A DNA stretch of 47,425 nucleotides, from positions 1 through 47,425 of the IMG/VR virus record IMGVR_UViG_3300007352_000007. One strand, 5' to 3'. This document shows positions 13,177-21,658 of this stretch, one piece after another. The position numbers were made by a program, and so were the translations under genes. The stretch's first letter is position 1. Each line of letters starts with the position of its first letter. This DNA comes from a virus. The notes under the pieces are model-generated. The model searched no databases. It had not been told where the DNA came from and worked only from the letters and a program-made list of their open reading frames with translations.

Positions 13177-14706
13177 ATGGATAAACAAGCAGAGTTAAAA
13201 TATTGGCAAGATAGAACAGCCGAGTTAATCAATAAAGCCATAGAGGAATTTGAGAAGGAATCCCAACACAATAGGCTTCTTCTTTACAATAATGAGGATT
13301 ACTGCCAGCTTAAGGGGAAGGGCATACACAAGAAACAAGTTGAGTTCCATACTGATTCCCATAGATTAAAAGCCATATTCGGCGGTAACAGGGTAGGTAA
13401 GACGGTAGCGGGCGCGGTAGAGGCCGTATGTCATACTATGGGCTGGAGTAAGTACAGGGAGCTGAAACCTTCATCCGGCTGGGTAGTGAGTTTGACTAAC
13501 GAAGTCCAGCGTGATGTAGCACAGCGAGAAATTTTAAGGTGGTTGCCGAAGGAACAGATCAAGAACATCATAGTAAGACACGGCAAGAAGGATGACCCGA
13601 TAAACGCCATCATAGATAAGATAATTTTAAAGAACGGTCAGACGATAGGCTTTAAGACGGTAGAGCAGGGTCGTGAGAGTTTTCAGGGAACCTCACAGGG
13701 TTGGATATGGTTTGACGAGGAACCCACACAGGAAGTCTTTGACGAGTGTAAAATGAGGATCATGGACACACGGGGTGATATATGGTTCACCATGACCCCG
13801 CTTAAAGGTTTGACGTTTGTTTACAACGTGGTCTATCTGAATGAGAACAATGACTCTGATGTGAAGTATTGGCTGGTAGAATGGGAAGATAACCCCTGGC
13901 TGTCGCTGGAAGAGATAAATAAACTCGTTGCCACCATGACACCAGAGGAACGTGAAGCACGACAGTACGGACGGTTTAGTTCGTTGTGCGGGTTCGCGTT
14001 CCAGATGAAGGAAGAAGTACATTTGAAGGACAGTATTGGTTCCATACCCGAATGGTATCGCAAGTATGTCACCATAGACTACGGCTTAGATTCCACGGCA
14101 GTGTTGTGGATTTACGTTGATGAACAGGGGTTCGCAAGGGTCTATAGAGAGTTTGAACAATCCAATTTGATCATATCGGAAGCGGCGAAGATTATTGCGA
14201 AGCTGACGAAAGAAAACATACATCATTATTATGCCCCGCCGGATTTATGGAATCGCAGGAACGATACGGGCAAGAGTGCAGCAGATATTTTCATCGAGCA
14301 TGGCATTAGGCTGACCAAGACCTCCAATGACAGGGTAAAGGGTTGGATGAATGTCCGAGAATGGTTGTTGCCTGTTGAGTTAAGGGATGAGCAGACCGGC
14401 GATAAGTACAAAACGGCTTACCTGACTTTTGACAAGGGCAGTTGCCCTAAGTTGTGGAAGTGTATGAACAATATCCAGAAGTCCGACAAGGATCCTGATG
14501 ATGTTGCAAAAGAGCCTCATAACATAACACACTTACCTGATAGCTTACGGTGTTTTTGTGTACATCGTCCACGCAGGAGTGCGGAACCATCAGCACCATT
14601 AAAGGGTGAGTGGTTGTATACGGAGTTGAAACTGAAAGGTTATAAGGAACACGAAATCGACCGCTTGGAGAAAAGCGGAGTAAGGGTGATAGGGAAGTGC
14701 CAATAG
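13177..14706 (+). CDS. terL: Terminase large subunit, 509 aa
   Basis: Walker A GGNRVGKT at 69-76 and Walker B WIWFDEE at 176-182 (catalytic Glu following), with a coupling motif WFTMTPLKG. The C-terminal RNase H-like nuclease starts around TIDYGLDSTAVLW. Normal length. It drives ATP-dependent DNA packaging into proheads through the portal encoded at 21659. No good Shine-Dalgarno site is visible, only GGAGCGTT. The portal is unusually far away because a 7-kb cassette intervenes. Confidence 0.95.
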   Translation: MDKQAELKYWQDRTAELINKAIEEFEKESQHNRLLLYNNEDYCQLKGKGIHKKQVEFHTDSHRLKAIFGGNRVGKTVAGAVEAVCHTMGWSKYRELKPSSGWVVSLTNEVQRDVAQREILRWLPKEQIKNIIVRHGKKDDPINAIIDKIILKNGQTIGFKTVEQGRESFQGTSQGWIWFDEEPTQEVFDECKMRIMDTRGDIWFTMTPLKGLTFVYNVVYLNENNDSDVKYWLVEWEDNPWLSLEEINKLVATMTPEEREARQYGRFSSLCGFAFQMKEEVHLKDSIGSIPEWYRKYVTIDYGLDSTAVLWIYVDEQGFARVYREFEQSNLIISEAAKIIAKLTKENIHHYYAPPDLWNRRNDTGKSAADIFIEHGIRLTKTSNDRVKGWMNVREWLLPVELRDEQTGDKYKTAYLTFDKGSCPKLWKCMNNIQKSDKDPDDVAKEPHNITHLPDSLRCFCVHRPRRSAEPSAPLKGEWLYTELKLKGYKEHEIDRLEKSGVRVIGKCQ

Positions 14707-14873
14707 TACAGAGTTGGTTTGAACTGATTGCCATGGTCATAGGTGTTATAGCTTTATGGCTGGGTATATGGGATTTGAAGGTTGACCTTCACGACAGACG
14801 CATAGACATAGATGACTTCAATGACGATAATCCATCGAGAAGCGGTAAATACGCCAAAAAGGAAAAGAGGTAA
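14697..14873 (+). CDS. Small single-span membrane protein, 58 aa
   Basis: GTG start inside the 3' end of terL, after GATAGGGA. An N-terminal hydrophobic span (ELIAMVIGVIALWLGIW) is followed by a charged cytoplasmic tail (KYAKKEKR). It opens the metabolic cassette. Function unknown. Confidence 0.55.
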   Translation: MPIVQSWFELIAMVIGVIALWLGIWDLKVDLHDRRIDIDDFNDDNPSRSGKYAKKEKR

Positions 14874-14875
14874 CT

Positions 14876-15349
14876 ATGCTGCCGACAAAAGAAAAGTTTG
14901 AAGAAATGATAGAGATACTTCAATGTATCATGCGGATTCAGGATTGGGATATAAGCCTACGATTAATCAATGACCATGAGATGCAGGGTATATACGGTAA
15001 AAAGTCAGAAGGTTGTAACGTCATGGATAAGCAGAATATGCACTCCGTCATATACCTCAATACAGACTTAATAGATACTAAGACATCAGACTTTGAATCC
15101 TTTGGGTGGTACAATGTCCTGATACATGAAATGATGCACATTATACACATAACGCTTGATGATTGGATAGAGGAACACTTATCCAAAGACCACTGGGCAA
15201 ATTATGAACTAGAGATGGAACGAAACCTTAATAGATTTGCAAGGGTTTTTATATCGGTTTATCCTGCTGAAAGTTTATTGGAAGGGTGTGAGGAAAACGA
15301 AGATTCTGATGTTGGACAAGATTCATCAGGATGCACAGAAAGTTATTGA
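14876..15349 (+). CDS. HExxH zincin-like protein, 157 aa
   Basis: Residues about 90-96 read LIHEMMHIIH, containing the zinc-protease motif HEMMH, in a small protein with an SprT/ImmA-like layout (alpha-beta N-terminus, HExxH helix, acidic C-terminus). The N-terminal part (DWDISLRLINDHEMQG) fits small phage zincins. A host-factor or virion protease role is possible but untested. The C-terminal acidic 20 residues are low complexity. Confidence 0.6.
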   Translation: MLPTKEKFEEMIEILQCIMRIQDWDISLRLINDHEMQGIYGKKSEGCNVMDKQNMHSVIYLNTDLIDTKTSDFESFGWYNVLIHEMMHIIHITLDDWIEEHLSKDHWANYELEMERNLNRFARVFISVYPAESLLEGCEENEDSDVGQDSSGCTESY

Positions 15350-16091
15350 GGATATTGCAGAGTTTGAGTATCTTCAATTCTACGGACTTAATGAAAATGT
15401 TTATTCCGCAGTCTATACACAATTGACACCGATTAAAACTAATCTACCAGTTTTTTGCCCCTGTACTTCAGTTGAACACATCAAAGCACCGAAGGTCATT
15501 CACCTTGACGATGAGTGGAAAGCAACAGAGGGCAAGAAGATAACCTCTACCGCAGAGCATACATGGTCGCTGATATTGCAGTTGGCGAAAAAAGCACGGT
15601 TACAGTTAAAAGACAAGATGATAGGCATTATAGGTTATGGCAGACTGGGTAAGATGATAGGCAAGTATGCGGATGCTTTCGGTATGACAATCTACGACAT
15701 AGACAGGAAACAAGAGAAAAGTTACGGTATGTTTTACCATGACTACTACGAATACATCTTAGGCAATTCAGACGTTATAACGATAAACATTCCCTTGAAG
15801 GGTAATGAAGGGATGTTTGGTAAGGCAGATTTTGAACTGATGAAACCTGGCGCATTGTTGGTGAACACTTCACGGCAGGGCGTTATAAAGGTTGACGAGT
15901 TGATACCATTCATTGAAAACGAGTACATCTACTATGCAGACGATTTCCTTAATGATGTGGAAATACCTGGTGCTATCCAGACACCCCATGTCGGGGGGAA
16001 CTCGAAGGACGCTAGAAGGTTGACTGATATTTATATTGCAGAACAAATGAGAAAGTATTTGGAGGGATTATGTCTAGCAAATATGAATTAG
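15288..16091 (+). CDS. D-2-hydroxyacid dehydrogenase-like protein, 267 aa
   Basis: GTG start at 15288 follows TTGGAAGG. The Rossmann motif GIIGYGRLGKMIGKYADAFG binds NAD(P). The catalytic set is present: Arg in NTSRQG, an acid in YADDFLND and His in QTPHVGG. The N-terminal substrate domain is short, so the protein is about 50 aa smaller than typical PGDH or formate dehydrogenase relatives. Likely reaction: 2-keto acid to 2-hydroxy acid. Its presence beside Neu genes hints at a sugar-acid or modified acyl precursor, which is inference. Confidence 0.82.
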   Translation: MRKTKILMLDKIHQDAQKVIEDIAEFEYLQFYGLNENVYSAVYTQLTPIKTNLPVFCPCTSVEHIKAPKVIHLDDEWKATEGKKITSTAEHTWSLILQLAKKARLQLKDKMIGIIGYGRLGKMIGKYADAFGMTIYDIDRKQEKSYGMFYHDYYEYILGNSDVITINIPLKGNEGMFGKADFELMKPGALLVNTSRQGVIKVDELIPFIENEYIYYADDFLNDVEIPGAIQTPHVGGNSKDARRLTDIYIAEQMRKYLEGLCLANMN

Positions 16092-16414
16092 CGGTATTAA
16101 CAAAGGAGTTTTTTGAATTAAGAGGAAGAGTAGAAAAATTAGAAAGGAAAGTATACGATCTAGAAAATCCAATAAGGTACACTGACCAGAACATCGGTAT
16201 AAGAGGCAATGAAATATATTTTAATGGGAACGTCTTGGCGTTGAAACCACACCCCGAAATGGTAAACGCAATAAGGTATAAAGAAAATGACAAGGTTGAA
16301 AATGCGGAAGTTTCAGGTAATGATATTATTGTTACGATGAAAAGCGGGGACGTATTTCGAGTTATAAATTATTATAATACAAAAAATATCAAAGTGGAGA
16401 GGGAAACCGTATGA
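16070..16414 (+). CDS. Hypothetical protein, 114 aa
   Basis: Overlaps the dehydrogenase by 22 bases. The N-terminal coiled coil (TKEFFELRGRVEKLERKVYDL) is followed by beta-rich sequence. It looks like a trimerising coiled coil with a small beta domain. Function unknown. Confidence 0.6.
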   Translation: MSSKYELAVLTKEFFELRGRVEKLERKVYDLENPIRYTDQNIGIRGNEIYFNGNVLALKPHPEMVNAIRYKENDKVENAEVSGNDIIVTMKSGDVFRVINYYNTKNIKVERETV

Positions 16415-17322
16415 GTTGTATTCTCTGCGGGTCCACTGATTATGAAGTCATATGGGATAAGATAGAACGAGAGAAGAAGGGGATATTAAGGAGTGTGGTT
16501 ATCCGTGATAACCTTGGTAACATTCTTAACGGCACTAATGTTATTTGCCGTGGTTGTGGTCTCATATATGTTGTTAATAGAATGGATAGACAGGAACTCA
16601 TAGACTTTTACGAGAACGATTACAGGAACATATACGGCAAGGCTACGAGTTTTAATGCAAGCATACATCTGCACGCAAGGCACGCTTTGGAATGTATGAA
16701 AGACGTTGGCGTGAAACGTGGTGCGAAAGTGCTTGATATCGGATGTGCGGTAGGGACATTTCTGGAGGGTTGCAAAGAGTATGACGCTTTTGGTATAGAA
16801 CCTAATAAGAAAACCTACGAGATAGCAAGAGAGAATAATTTAGATGTAGCCAATACGACAATAGAGGAATTTAATCCTGCATCCAAGTATGACCTGATAA
16901 GTCTGCAAAATACTCTTGAACATTTGTATGATCCCATAAGCGTGATACAAAAAGCAAGAAATATATTGACAGATGACGGACTTTTGTTGATATCCGTACC
17001 CAATGTATTAACTTGTGTGCATTGGTTGGCGGTAGATGCTTTCATGTCCTGCGCTCATTTGTTCGCTTTTTCACAATTAACACTTGTCCAACTAATGTTA
17101 AAGTGCGGATTCAGGGAACACGCAACCTATACTTACTTTGAGAGCATGGGTGAGAAGCTATATTGTTTCTTTAAAAAGTGTGAACCGCAGACACCACAGT
17201 TCATAAAGCCCGATGTTGAGAAATACAAGAGATTTTTAAGCGCGTGGGACGATACAGCAATGGCAAACTACGACATAAAATACCGATTTGATGGACTGAA
17301 ATCCCCATTAATAAATTTGTGA
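16411..17322 (+). CDS. SAM-dependent methyltransferase with N-terminal zinc-binding domain, 303 aa
   Basis: The N-terminus carries CILCGS and CRGCG cysteine pairs (zinc). Then comes a class I SAM motif, AKVLDIGCAVGTFLEG, with an acidic residue in FGIEPNKK, and the later motif LISLQNTLEHLYDP. This order is that of sugar C-methyltransferases of the NovU/TylC3 type and related Methyltransf_13-containing enzymes, which act on nucleotide or polymer sugars. In context it might decorate the nonulosonic acid or its acceptor glycan. Confidence 0.78.
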   Translation: MSCILCGSTDYEVIWDKIEREKKGILRSVVIRDNLGNILNGTNVICRGCGLIYVVNRMDRQELIDFYENDYRNIYGKATSFNASIHLHARHALECMKDVGVKRGAKVLDIGCAVGTFLEGCKEYDAFGIEPNKKTYEIARENNLDVANTTIEEFNPASKYDLISLQNTLEHLYDPISVIQKARNILTDDGLLLISVPNVLTCVHWLAVDAFMSCAHLFAFSQLTLVQLMLKCGFREHATYTYFESMGEKLYCFFKKCEPQTPQFIKPDVEKYKRFLSAWDDTAMANYDIKYRFDGLKSPLINL

Positions 17323-17329
17323 GGTGAAT

Positions 17330-18055
17330 ATGACAAAAATCATAGCCGATGCCTGTTGCAACCATCTAGGCAATAGGCAATTCATGGAAGAAATGATAAT
17401 CCAAGCTGGTAAAATAGGGATTGATTACATAAAATTCCAAGCATTTAAAGCTGATAATCTTAATAAAAACTGGCCTGACTTTGAAAAATCTTATGATTAC
17501 TACAAAAAAGTTGAATTACAGAATGATGATTACTCCTTTATCGTGGAAAAGTGCAAGGAAAGTGGGGTTAAACCTCTTTTTACGATATTTTCAAAGGAAT
17601 TGGCACTGGTTATTGGCGTGTTGGGGTGCGATACAGTTAAAATTGCCTCTCCTGACGCTGATAATGATAGGTTGGTGGATTTTTGCATCCAATATTTTAA
17701 CCATGTGATAATCAGTACAGGTATGACGGACGATAAAAACATATATAAGTTAAGCCAATACCCTAATGTATCACTTTTATACTGTATATCACGTTATCCT
17801 GCGCCCAAAAGCGAAGTTGACTTTGATAAGATGACGCTACTTGGCGGGTTTTCAGACCACACACCTGACATTGAGTGTGCGAAAAAGGCCATAAAACAAG
17901 GTGTGGAGTGGTTGGAAAGACATTACACGCTTGGGAAGTATCTTCCTGGCAAAGACCACTTATTCAGTAGCACACCAGACGAATTTAAGGAACTTGTTGA
18001 TTATCGAAATTATTTAGATAAATGTCAAATTTATAAGATGAGGTGGATGGGGTGA
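17330..18055 (+). CDS. neuB: N-acetylneuraminate/nonulosonate synthase (NeuB-like), SAF domain missing, 241 aa
   Basis: ATG at 17330 follows GTGAGGTGAAT. Motifs of the NeuB TIM barrel run in order: CNHLGN, IDYIKFQAFK, VKIASPDADN, VIISTGM, LLYCISRYPAP, GGFSDHTPDI, then LERHYTLG and PGKDHLFSSTPDEFK. It condenses an N-acetylated hexosamine (ManNAc type) with PEP. Cellular NeuB is about 340 aa with a C-terminal SAF (antifreeze-like) domain; this protein ends after the barrel and its barrel is compact. It overlaps the next gene by GTGA. Confidence 0.88.
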   Translation: MTKIIADACCNHLGNRQFMEEMIIQAGKIGIDYIKFQAFKADNLNKNWPDFEKSYDYYKKVELQNDDYSFIVEKCKESGVKPLFTIFSKELALVIGVLGCDTVKIASPDADNDRLVDFCIQYFNHVIISTGMTDDKNIYKLSQYPNVSLLYCISRYPAPKSEVDFDKMTLLGGFSDHTPDIECAKKAIKQGVEWLERHYTLGKYLPGKDHLFSSTPDEFKELVDYRNYLDKCQIYKMRWMG

Positions 18056-18408
18056 TTTGTCATAGGTGTAAGAAGGAATTTAAAGATATTAAAGAATTAA
18101 AGGAACATTTAGGGAAAGAACATGAATTGAGGTTGGAAGAATTTGACCCTGATTCCTATATTTATGTGGAAAGTGCTTATGTTAAAGACCGTGATATGTT
18201 GATATTGGGGTTTGATAAGGCTAATAAAATTGATGAGAAAGAATTTGAGATTGTTAATTTTATTGTTAAGGCAAAACTTCAAAAAGGTTCTAATAAAATC
18301 GTTCAACTCTTTATAGAAAACGCACATATACATTGTGATTTACACTCTTATGAGCAAATCATACAAAAAAAGATGGAGGTAGGTAATGTCAACAAAGAAA
18401 GATGTTGA
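18052..18408 (+). CDS. C2H2 zinc-finger small protein, 118 aa
   Basis: GTG start at 18052 (GTGA overlap) follows GAGGTGGATGG. Residues 1-27 form a C2H2 finger: CHRCKKEF followed by LKEHLGKEH. The remainder is beta-alpha without recognised motifs (MLILGFDKANKID). C2H2 fingers of this kind occur in some phage late proteins. Function unknown. Confidence 0.6.
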   Translation: MICHRCKKEFKDIKELKEHLGKEHELRLEEFDPDSYIYVESAYVKDRDMLILGFDKANKIDEKEFEIVNFIVKAKLQKGSNKIVQLFIENAHIHCDLHSYEQIIQKKMEVGNVNKERC

Positions 18409-19495
18409 AGCTGTTGTTAAGGAAGTACAGGAAGGTAAGGTTAAGATATCAGACCCCGCAATACCGCCACAGCAATTAAGGGAATCACCCTTGAACACAG
18501 AACAGATGAAACGTGCGGTGGGATTTGCACAAAAGCTACCGAAAGAATGGGAAGAAATACTACCCACGAAAAAGTATATTAAACTGCCACGCAAAACCGA
18601 TAAGGTGGCAATAGTGGGATTTGCTAACTCATGGAACAAAGCACCATATAATGACCCATCGTTTGAGATTTGGGGCATAAACGAACTTTACAAGTATCTG
18701 CAATCAATACCTAATGGTAGAGCCGATAGATGGTTCGAGATACACGATATACGGAACTCACCTAGTAAACAGAGGCCGGAACATCAGAAATGGTTAAAGA
18801 GTGCTAAGATACCCATTTATACATGGGATCACTATGACGATATGCCAGGAACTGTACCATACCCCAAAGACGATATTCTGAACAAACTGAAAGAAGTAGT
18901 ACCGTTTGGTTATAGGTATTTTACTAATCAGATTTCATGGATGATAGCTTTGGCATGGTATGAAGGATTCAAAGAGGTACATATCTATGGCGTTAACATG
19001 GCAACGGACTCGGAGTATAGTTTCCAAAGGCCATCCGTAGAATCGTGGGTGTTCTTCTTACAGTGCATGGGTATAAAGTATTACCAGCCTCCCGAATGTG
19101 ACCTATTATCGAATCCTGGAGGCTTACTGTACGGTTTTGAATCCGACAATAAGGCTTGCGTGCTTGTCAAACAGCGTATAACCGATCTAAAGCCAAAGGG
19201 TGGTGCATTACATACACAGAGGGCAACGGCAGAGTTTAAGCGTGATGAGATTTACAGACAACTGCGAAACACCGAAGGATATATCACTGGTGCGACAGAT
19301 GCTCTAAACTCACAATCGCGTGAAGAAGTGGAACGGTTGATAAAACATAAGCATATGGAATTGAATAAACTCGTGCCTACATTCACACAGTTGGATGAAA
19401 CTATTAAGAATTGCGACATACACACAGCACAAATGCAGGGTGCTTCGGGTGCTTATAGTGATGTACTGAATCATATTTTAAGAGGGCCACAGTGA
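18386..19495 (+). CDS. Putative GT42/DUF115-like glycosyltransferase, 369 aa
   Basis: Residues 70-90 (KVAIVGFANSWNKAPYND, then FEIWGINELY) form a nucleotide-binding strand-loop. FTNQISWMIALAWYEGFK and HIYGVNM follow. This order (VGxx, WGxN, NQISxxxAxAxxxGYKE, xxGxxM) resembles bacterial GT42 sialyltransferases such as Cst-II and the related phage/MptE-like fold. The GT42 catalytic histidine region is not clearly present, so activity is uncertain. A C-terminal coiled coil (about 280-350) may dock it to another protein. It lies between NeuB and NeuC/NeuA and is the natural candidate transferase. Confidence 0.55.
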   Translation: MSTKKDVEAVVKEVQEGKVKISDPAIPPQQLRESPLNTEQMKRAVGFAQKLPKEWEEILPTKKYIKLPRKTDKVAIVGFANSWNKAPYNDPSFEIWGINELYKYLQSIPNGRADRWFEIHDIRNSPSKQRPEHQKWLKSAKIPIYTWDHYDDMPGTVPYPKDDILNKLKEVVPFGYRYFTNQISWMIALAWYEGFKEVHIYGVNMATDSEYSFQRPSVESWVFFLQCMGIKYYQPPECDLLSNPGGLLYGFESDNKACVLVKQRITDLKPKGGALHTQRATAEFKRDEIYRQLRNTEGYITGATDALNSQSREEVERLIKHKHMELNKLVPTFTQLDETIKNCDIHTAQMQGASGAYSDVLNHILRGPQ

Positions 19496-20598
19496 AGATA
19501 CTTTTAGCGGTTACGAATCGTGCGCCGTGGGGCAGGATGAAAGCGGTTGCTCAAAAGATAAAAGAGTCACATACCTTGCAGATAATCGCTGCTGGTTCAA
19601 TGTTATTGGACAAGTATGGTGAGGCTGTTGAGGTAATGGAGAATGAGGGGTTTATCCCCAATGAGAAAATCCATTACAAGGTAGAGGGTGACACTCCCCA
19701 CATAATGGGGCTGTCAACGGGATTTTTCCTGATAGAGATATGTAATGCTTTGGAACGATTAAAGCCTGATATAGTGATTGCACACGCCGATAGGTATGAA
19801 CAGATGGCGGTGGCGACAGCAGCCTCTTACATGAATATTCCCCTTGTACATACGCAGGGCGGGGAGGAAACGGGAAGTATTGATGATAAGGTAAGAAACG
19901 CTATCACACAACTTGCCGACATACATTTCCCCGCAACAGAAAAGAGTGCCGACAGGATAAGGGCCATGGGTAAAGACAAGGTATATAATGTCGGATGCCC
20001 GTCCATAGATTTGATTGCAGGGGTAGACCTGACACACAAGCCCGAAGATATAAACGATTCCCATTTGTATGGTGGTGTGGGTGCTGAAATCGACTTGACA
20101 AAGCCGTATATTGTTGTGATGTTTCATCCCAACACAAGAGAATACGGAGAAGGTGAGTTCCAAGCCAATGAGATATTGACTGCGGTGAATAAGTTGGATA
20201 TCCAGACAGTATGGTTTTGGCCTAACATAGACGCGGGGAATGACGAGATTTCAGGTTATATCAGGAAGATGCGTGAACTGGGGTTGTGTGACAAGATAAG
20301 GTTCGTGAAGAATTTACCGCCGTTGAAGTTTTATAAGCTGATAAATAACTGTTCGTTGTTCATAGGTAATTCCAGTTCAGGTATAAGAGAAGGTTCATAT
20401 CTTGGAGTTCCTTATGTATGCATAGGCACACGACAGGATAAACGAGAACACGGTTTTAATACTGTAAGGGTGGGTTATTCATCAGGCGAGATATTTGATT
20501 ATGCGGAAAAGATGATAGGCAAGAAACACGCGAGAGATTATACGTTTGGAGATGGTACGGCAGGAGAGAAAATTATCAAGATATTGGAGGAATTATGA
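19492..20598 (+). CDS. neuC: UDP-N-acetylglucosamine 2-epimerase (NeuC/WecB-like), 368 aa
   Basis: GTG start in a GTGA overlap. The GT-B-type epimerase pattern is clear: LKPDIVIAHADRYEQMA, TQGGEETGSIDDKVRNAI, VMFHPNTREY, and NSSSGIREGSYLGVPYVCIGTRQDKREHG. The last segment binds the UDP part. Normal length. It makes ManNAc (hydrolysing form) or UDP-ManNAc from UDP-GlcNAc; with NeuB adjacent the hydrolysing form is the likelier one. Confidence 0.88.
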   Translation: MKILLAVTNRAPWGRMKAVAQKIKESHTLQIIAAGSMLLDKYGEAVEVMENEGFIPNEKIHYKVEGDTPHIMGLSTGFFLIEICNALERLKPDIVIAHADRYEQMAVATAASYMNIPLVHTQGGEETGSIDDKVRNAITQLADIHFPATEKSADRIRAMGKDKVYNVGCPSIDLIAGVDLTHKPEDINDSHLYGGVGAEIDLTKPYIVVMFHPNTREYGEGEFQANEILTAVNKLDIQTVWFWPNIDAGNDEISGYIRKMRELGLCDKIRFVKNLPPLKFYKLINNCSLFIGNSSSGIREGSYLGVPYVCIGTRQDKREHGFNTVRVGYSSGEIFDYAEKMIGKKHARDYTFGDGTAGEKIIKILEEL

Positions 20599-21230
20599 TA
20601 CTTGGTATTATACCAGCCCGTGGAGGTTCAAAGGGCATAAAGGACAAGAACATATATCCTTTATGTGGTAAGCCGATGATAGAGTACACAATACAAGCAG
20701 CAGAAAAAAGTATGCTTGATGACTGGTTCGTTTTCACTGATAAGTACACTGAATATAAAACATACGGTATCATACGCCCTTCCAAAATGAGTAAGGGTAA
20801 GAAGGAAGATATATTCACATGGTTGCCGTATGCGATAGAGCAATATGAACTCATGTTTGACAAGTGTGTGGATGCGATAATGTTATTACAGCCCACAAGC
20901 CCGTTACGGACAGTGAACGACATTGACGGGGCTATTGAATGTTTTAATGATAACCAGTTGATAGAGTCCGATAGTTTGTATTCGGGATATTTACTGAGAT
21001 TGAAAACTAAGGACAAAAGATTCAACAAAGCAACAGACAAAGCACACTTTCAGAGGAATGGTGCGATATTCATAACACGCAGGGATTTACTCAACAAAGG
21101 TAAGCTATGGAGCGATAACGTAATCGAATATGTGATGCCATCATACAGGAGTGTTGATGTTGATGACATGGATGACGTTTTCATAGCGGGAAGTATATTG
21201 AAAAACGGAGGGCTACATGGTTATAGTTAG
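20595..21230 (+). CDS. neuA: CMP-nonulosonate (CMP-sialic acid) synthetase, NeuA-like, 211 aa
   Basis: ATGA overlap after TTGGAGGAAT. The cytidylyltransferase P-loop IIPARGGSKGIKDKN is at residues 5-19, LLQPTSPLRTVNDID follows, and the FQRNGAIFITRRDLL segment is as in KdsB/NeuA enzymes. Slightly shorter than N. meningitidis NeuA (about 228). It activates a nonulosonic acid with CTP. With neuB and neuC it completes a de novo CMP-sialate-type pathway. Confidence 0.9.
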   Translation: MILGIIPARGGSKGIKDKNIYPLCGKPMIEYTIQAAEKSMLDDWFVFTDKYTEYKTYGIIRPSKMSKGKKEDIFTWLPYAIEQYELMFDKCVDAIMLLQPTSPLRTVNDIDGAIECFNDNQLIESDSLYSGYLLRLKTKDKRFNKATDKAHFQRNGAIFITRRDLLNKGKLWSDNVIEYVMPSYRSVDVDDMDDVFIAGSILKNGGLHGYS

Positions 21231-21402
21231 TTTAATTTTTTCTACAATAGCATTATGCTTTTGTGTTTTCTTGTTACTGGAGAGGTTGGGTAAGGTGGTA
21301 ATCGTAGAGAAGAAGGATGATAAGAAATCCCTTTACCGTGACCCGCAGACTGGTATGTTGAACAAGTCCATGACCCCGCCTGAATCAAGGGTTAAAAGAT
21401 GA
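21217..21402 (+). CDS. Small N-terminally anchored membrane protein, 61 aa
   Basis: The start lies 14 bases inside neuA. One long N-terminal hydrophobic span (VSLIFSTIALCFCVFLLLE) is followed by a basic soluble tail (KKDDKKSLYRDPQTG). It could tether something to the membrane. Conserved position unknown. Confidence 0.55.
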   Translation: MVIVSLIFSTIALCFCVFLLLERLGKVVIVEKKDDKKSLYRDPQTGMLNKSMTPPESRVKR

Positions 21403-21569
21403 CCGATATCCGATGTGGAAATTGCGGGAAGAAGTTTGACGAACTAAAGCGAGGGTTAGTGATACACGCACCATCCACCAACATACCCGAAGATTTGAAA
21501 GTAGTGGTAATAGAGAAGACTTGTAATAGATGTCATTACTTAAATGTATTAATTTATAAAGCAGAGTAG
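21399..21569 (+). CDS. Com-like zinc-finger protein, 56 aa
   Basis: ATGA overlap. CGNCGKKFDEL and CNRCHYLN give two CxxC pairs about 33 residues apart, with the arrangement of Mu Com-family proteins, in which Com binds mom mRNA. Here no mom gene is present. The stop lies in the first of two GCAGAGTAGA copies (21561-21580), a small tandem duplication. Confidence 0.65.
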   Translation: MTDIRCGNCGKKFDELKRGLVIHAPSTNIPEDLKVVVIEKTCNRCHYLNVLIYKAE

Positions 21570-21591
21570 AGCAGAGTAGAGAGTCCATTAG

Positions 21592-21639
21592 AGACCGTTT
21601 TATTGTTTGATTTCACAAACAATAGGACGGTCTTTTTTT
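21592..21639 (+). terminator. Very strong intrinsic terminator at the end of the metabolic cassette
   Basis: An 18-bp stem (21592-21609 with 21616-21633, two G-U pairs) with a six-base loop is followed by six or seven T. It separates terminase plus the Neu cassette from the portal operon. No promoter is obvious in the 20 bases before the portal start, so readthrough or antitermination is implied. Confidence 0.85.
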
Positions 21640-21658
21640 ATTATAAGGAGTTGATCGG

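Noticed and set aside
21399-21569. Mu-type com-mom modification system
   Set aside because: Only a Com-like zinc finger is present; no Mom-like protein follows.
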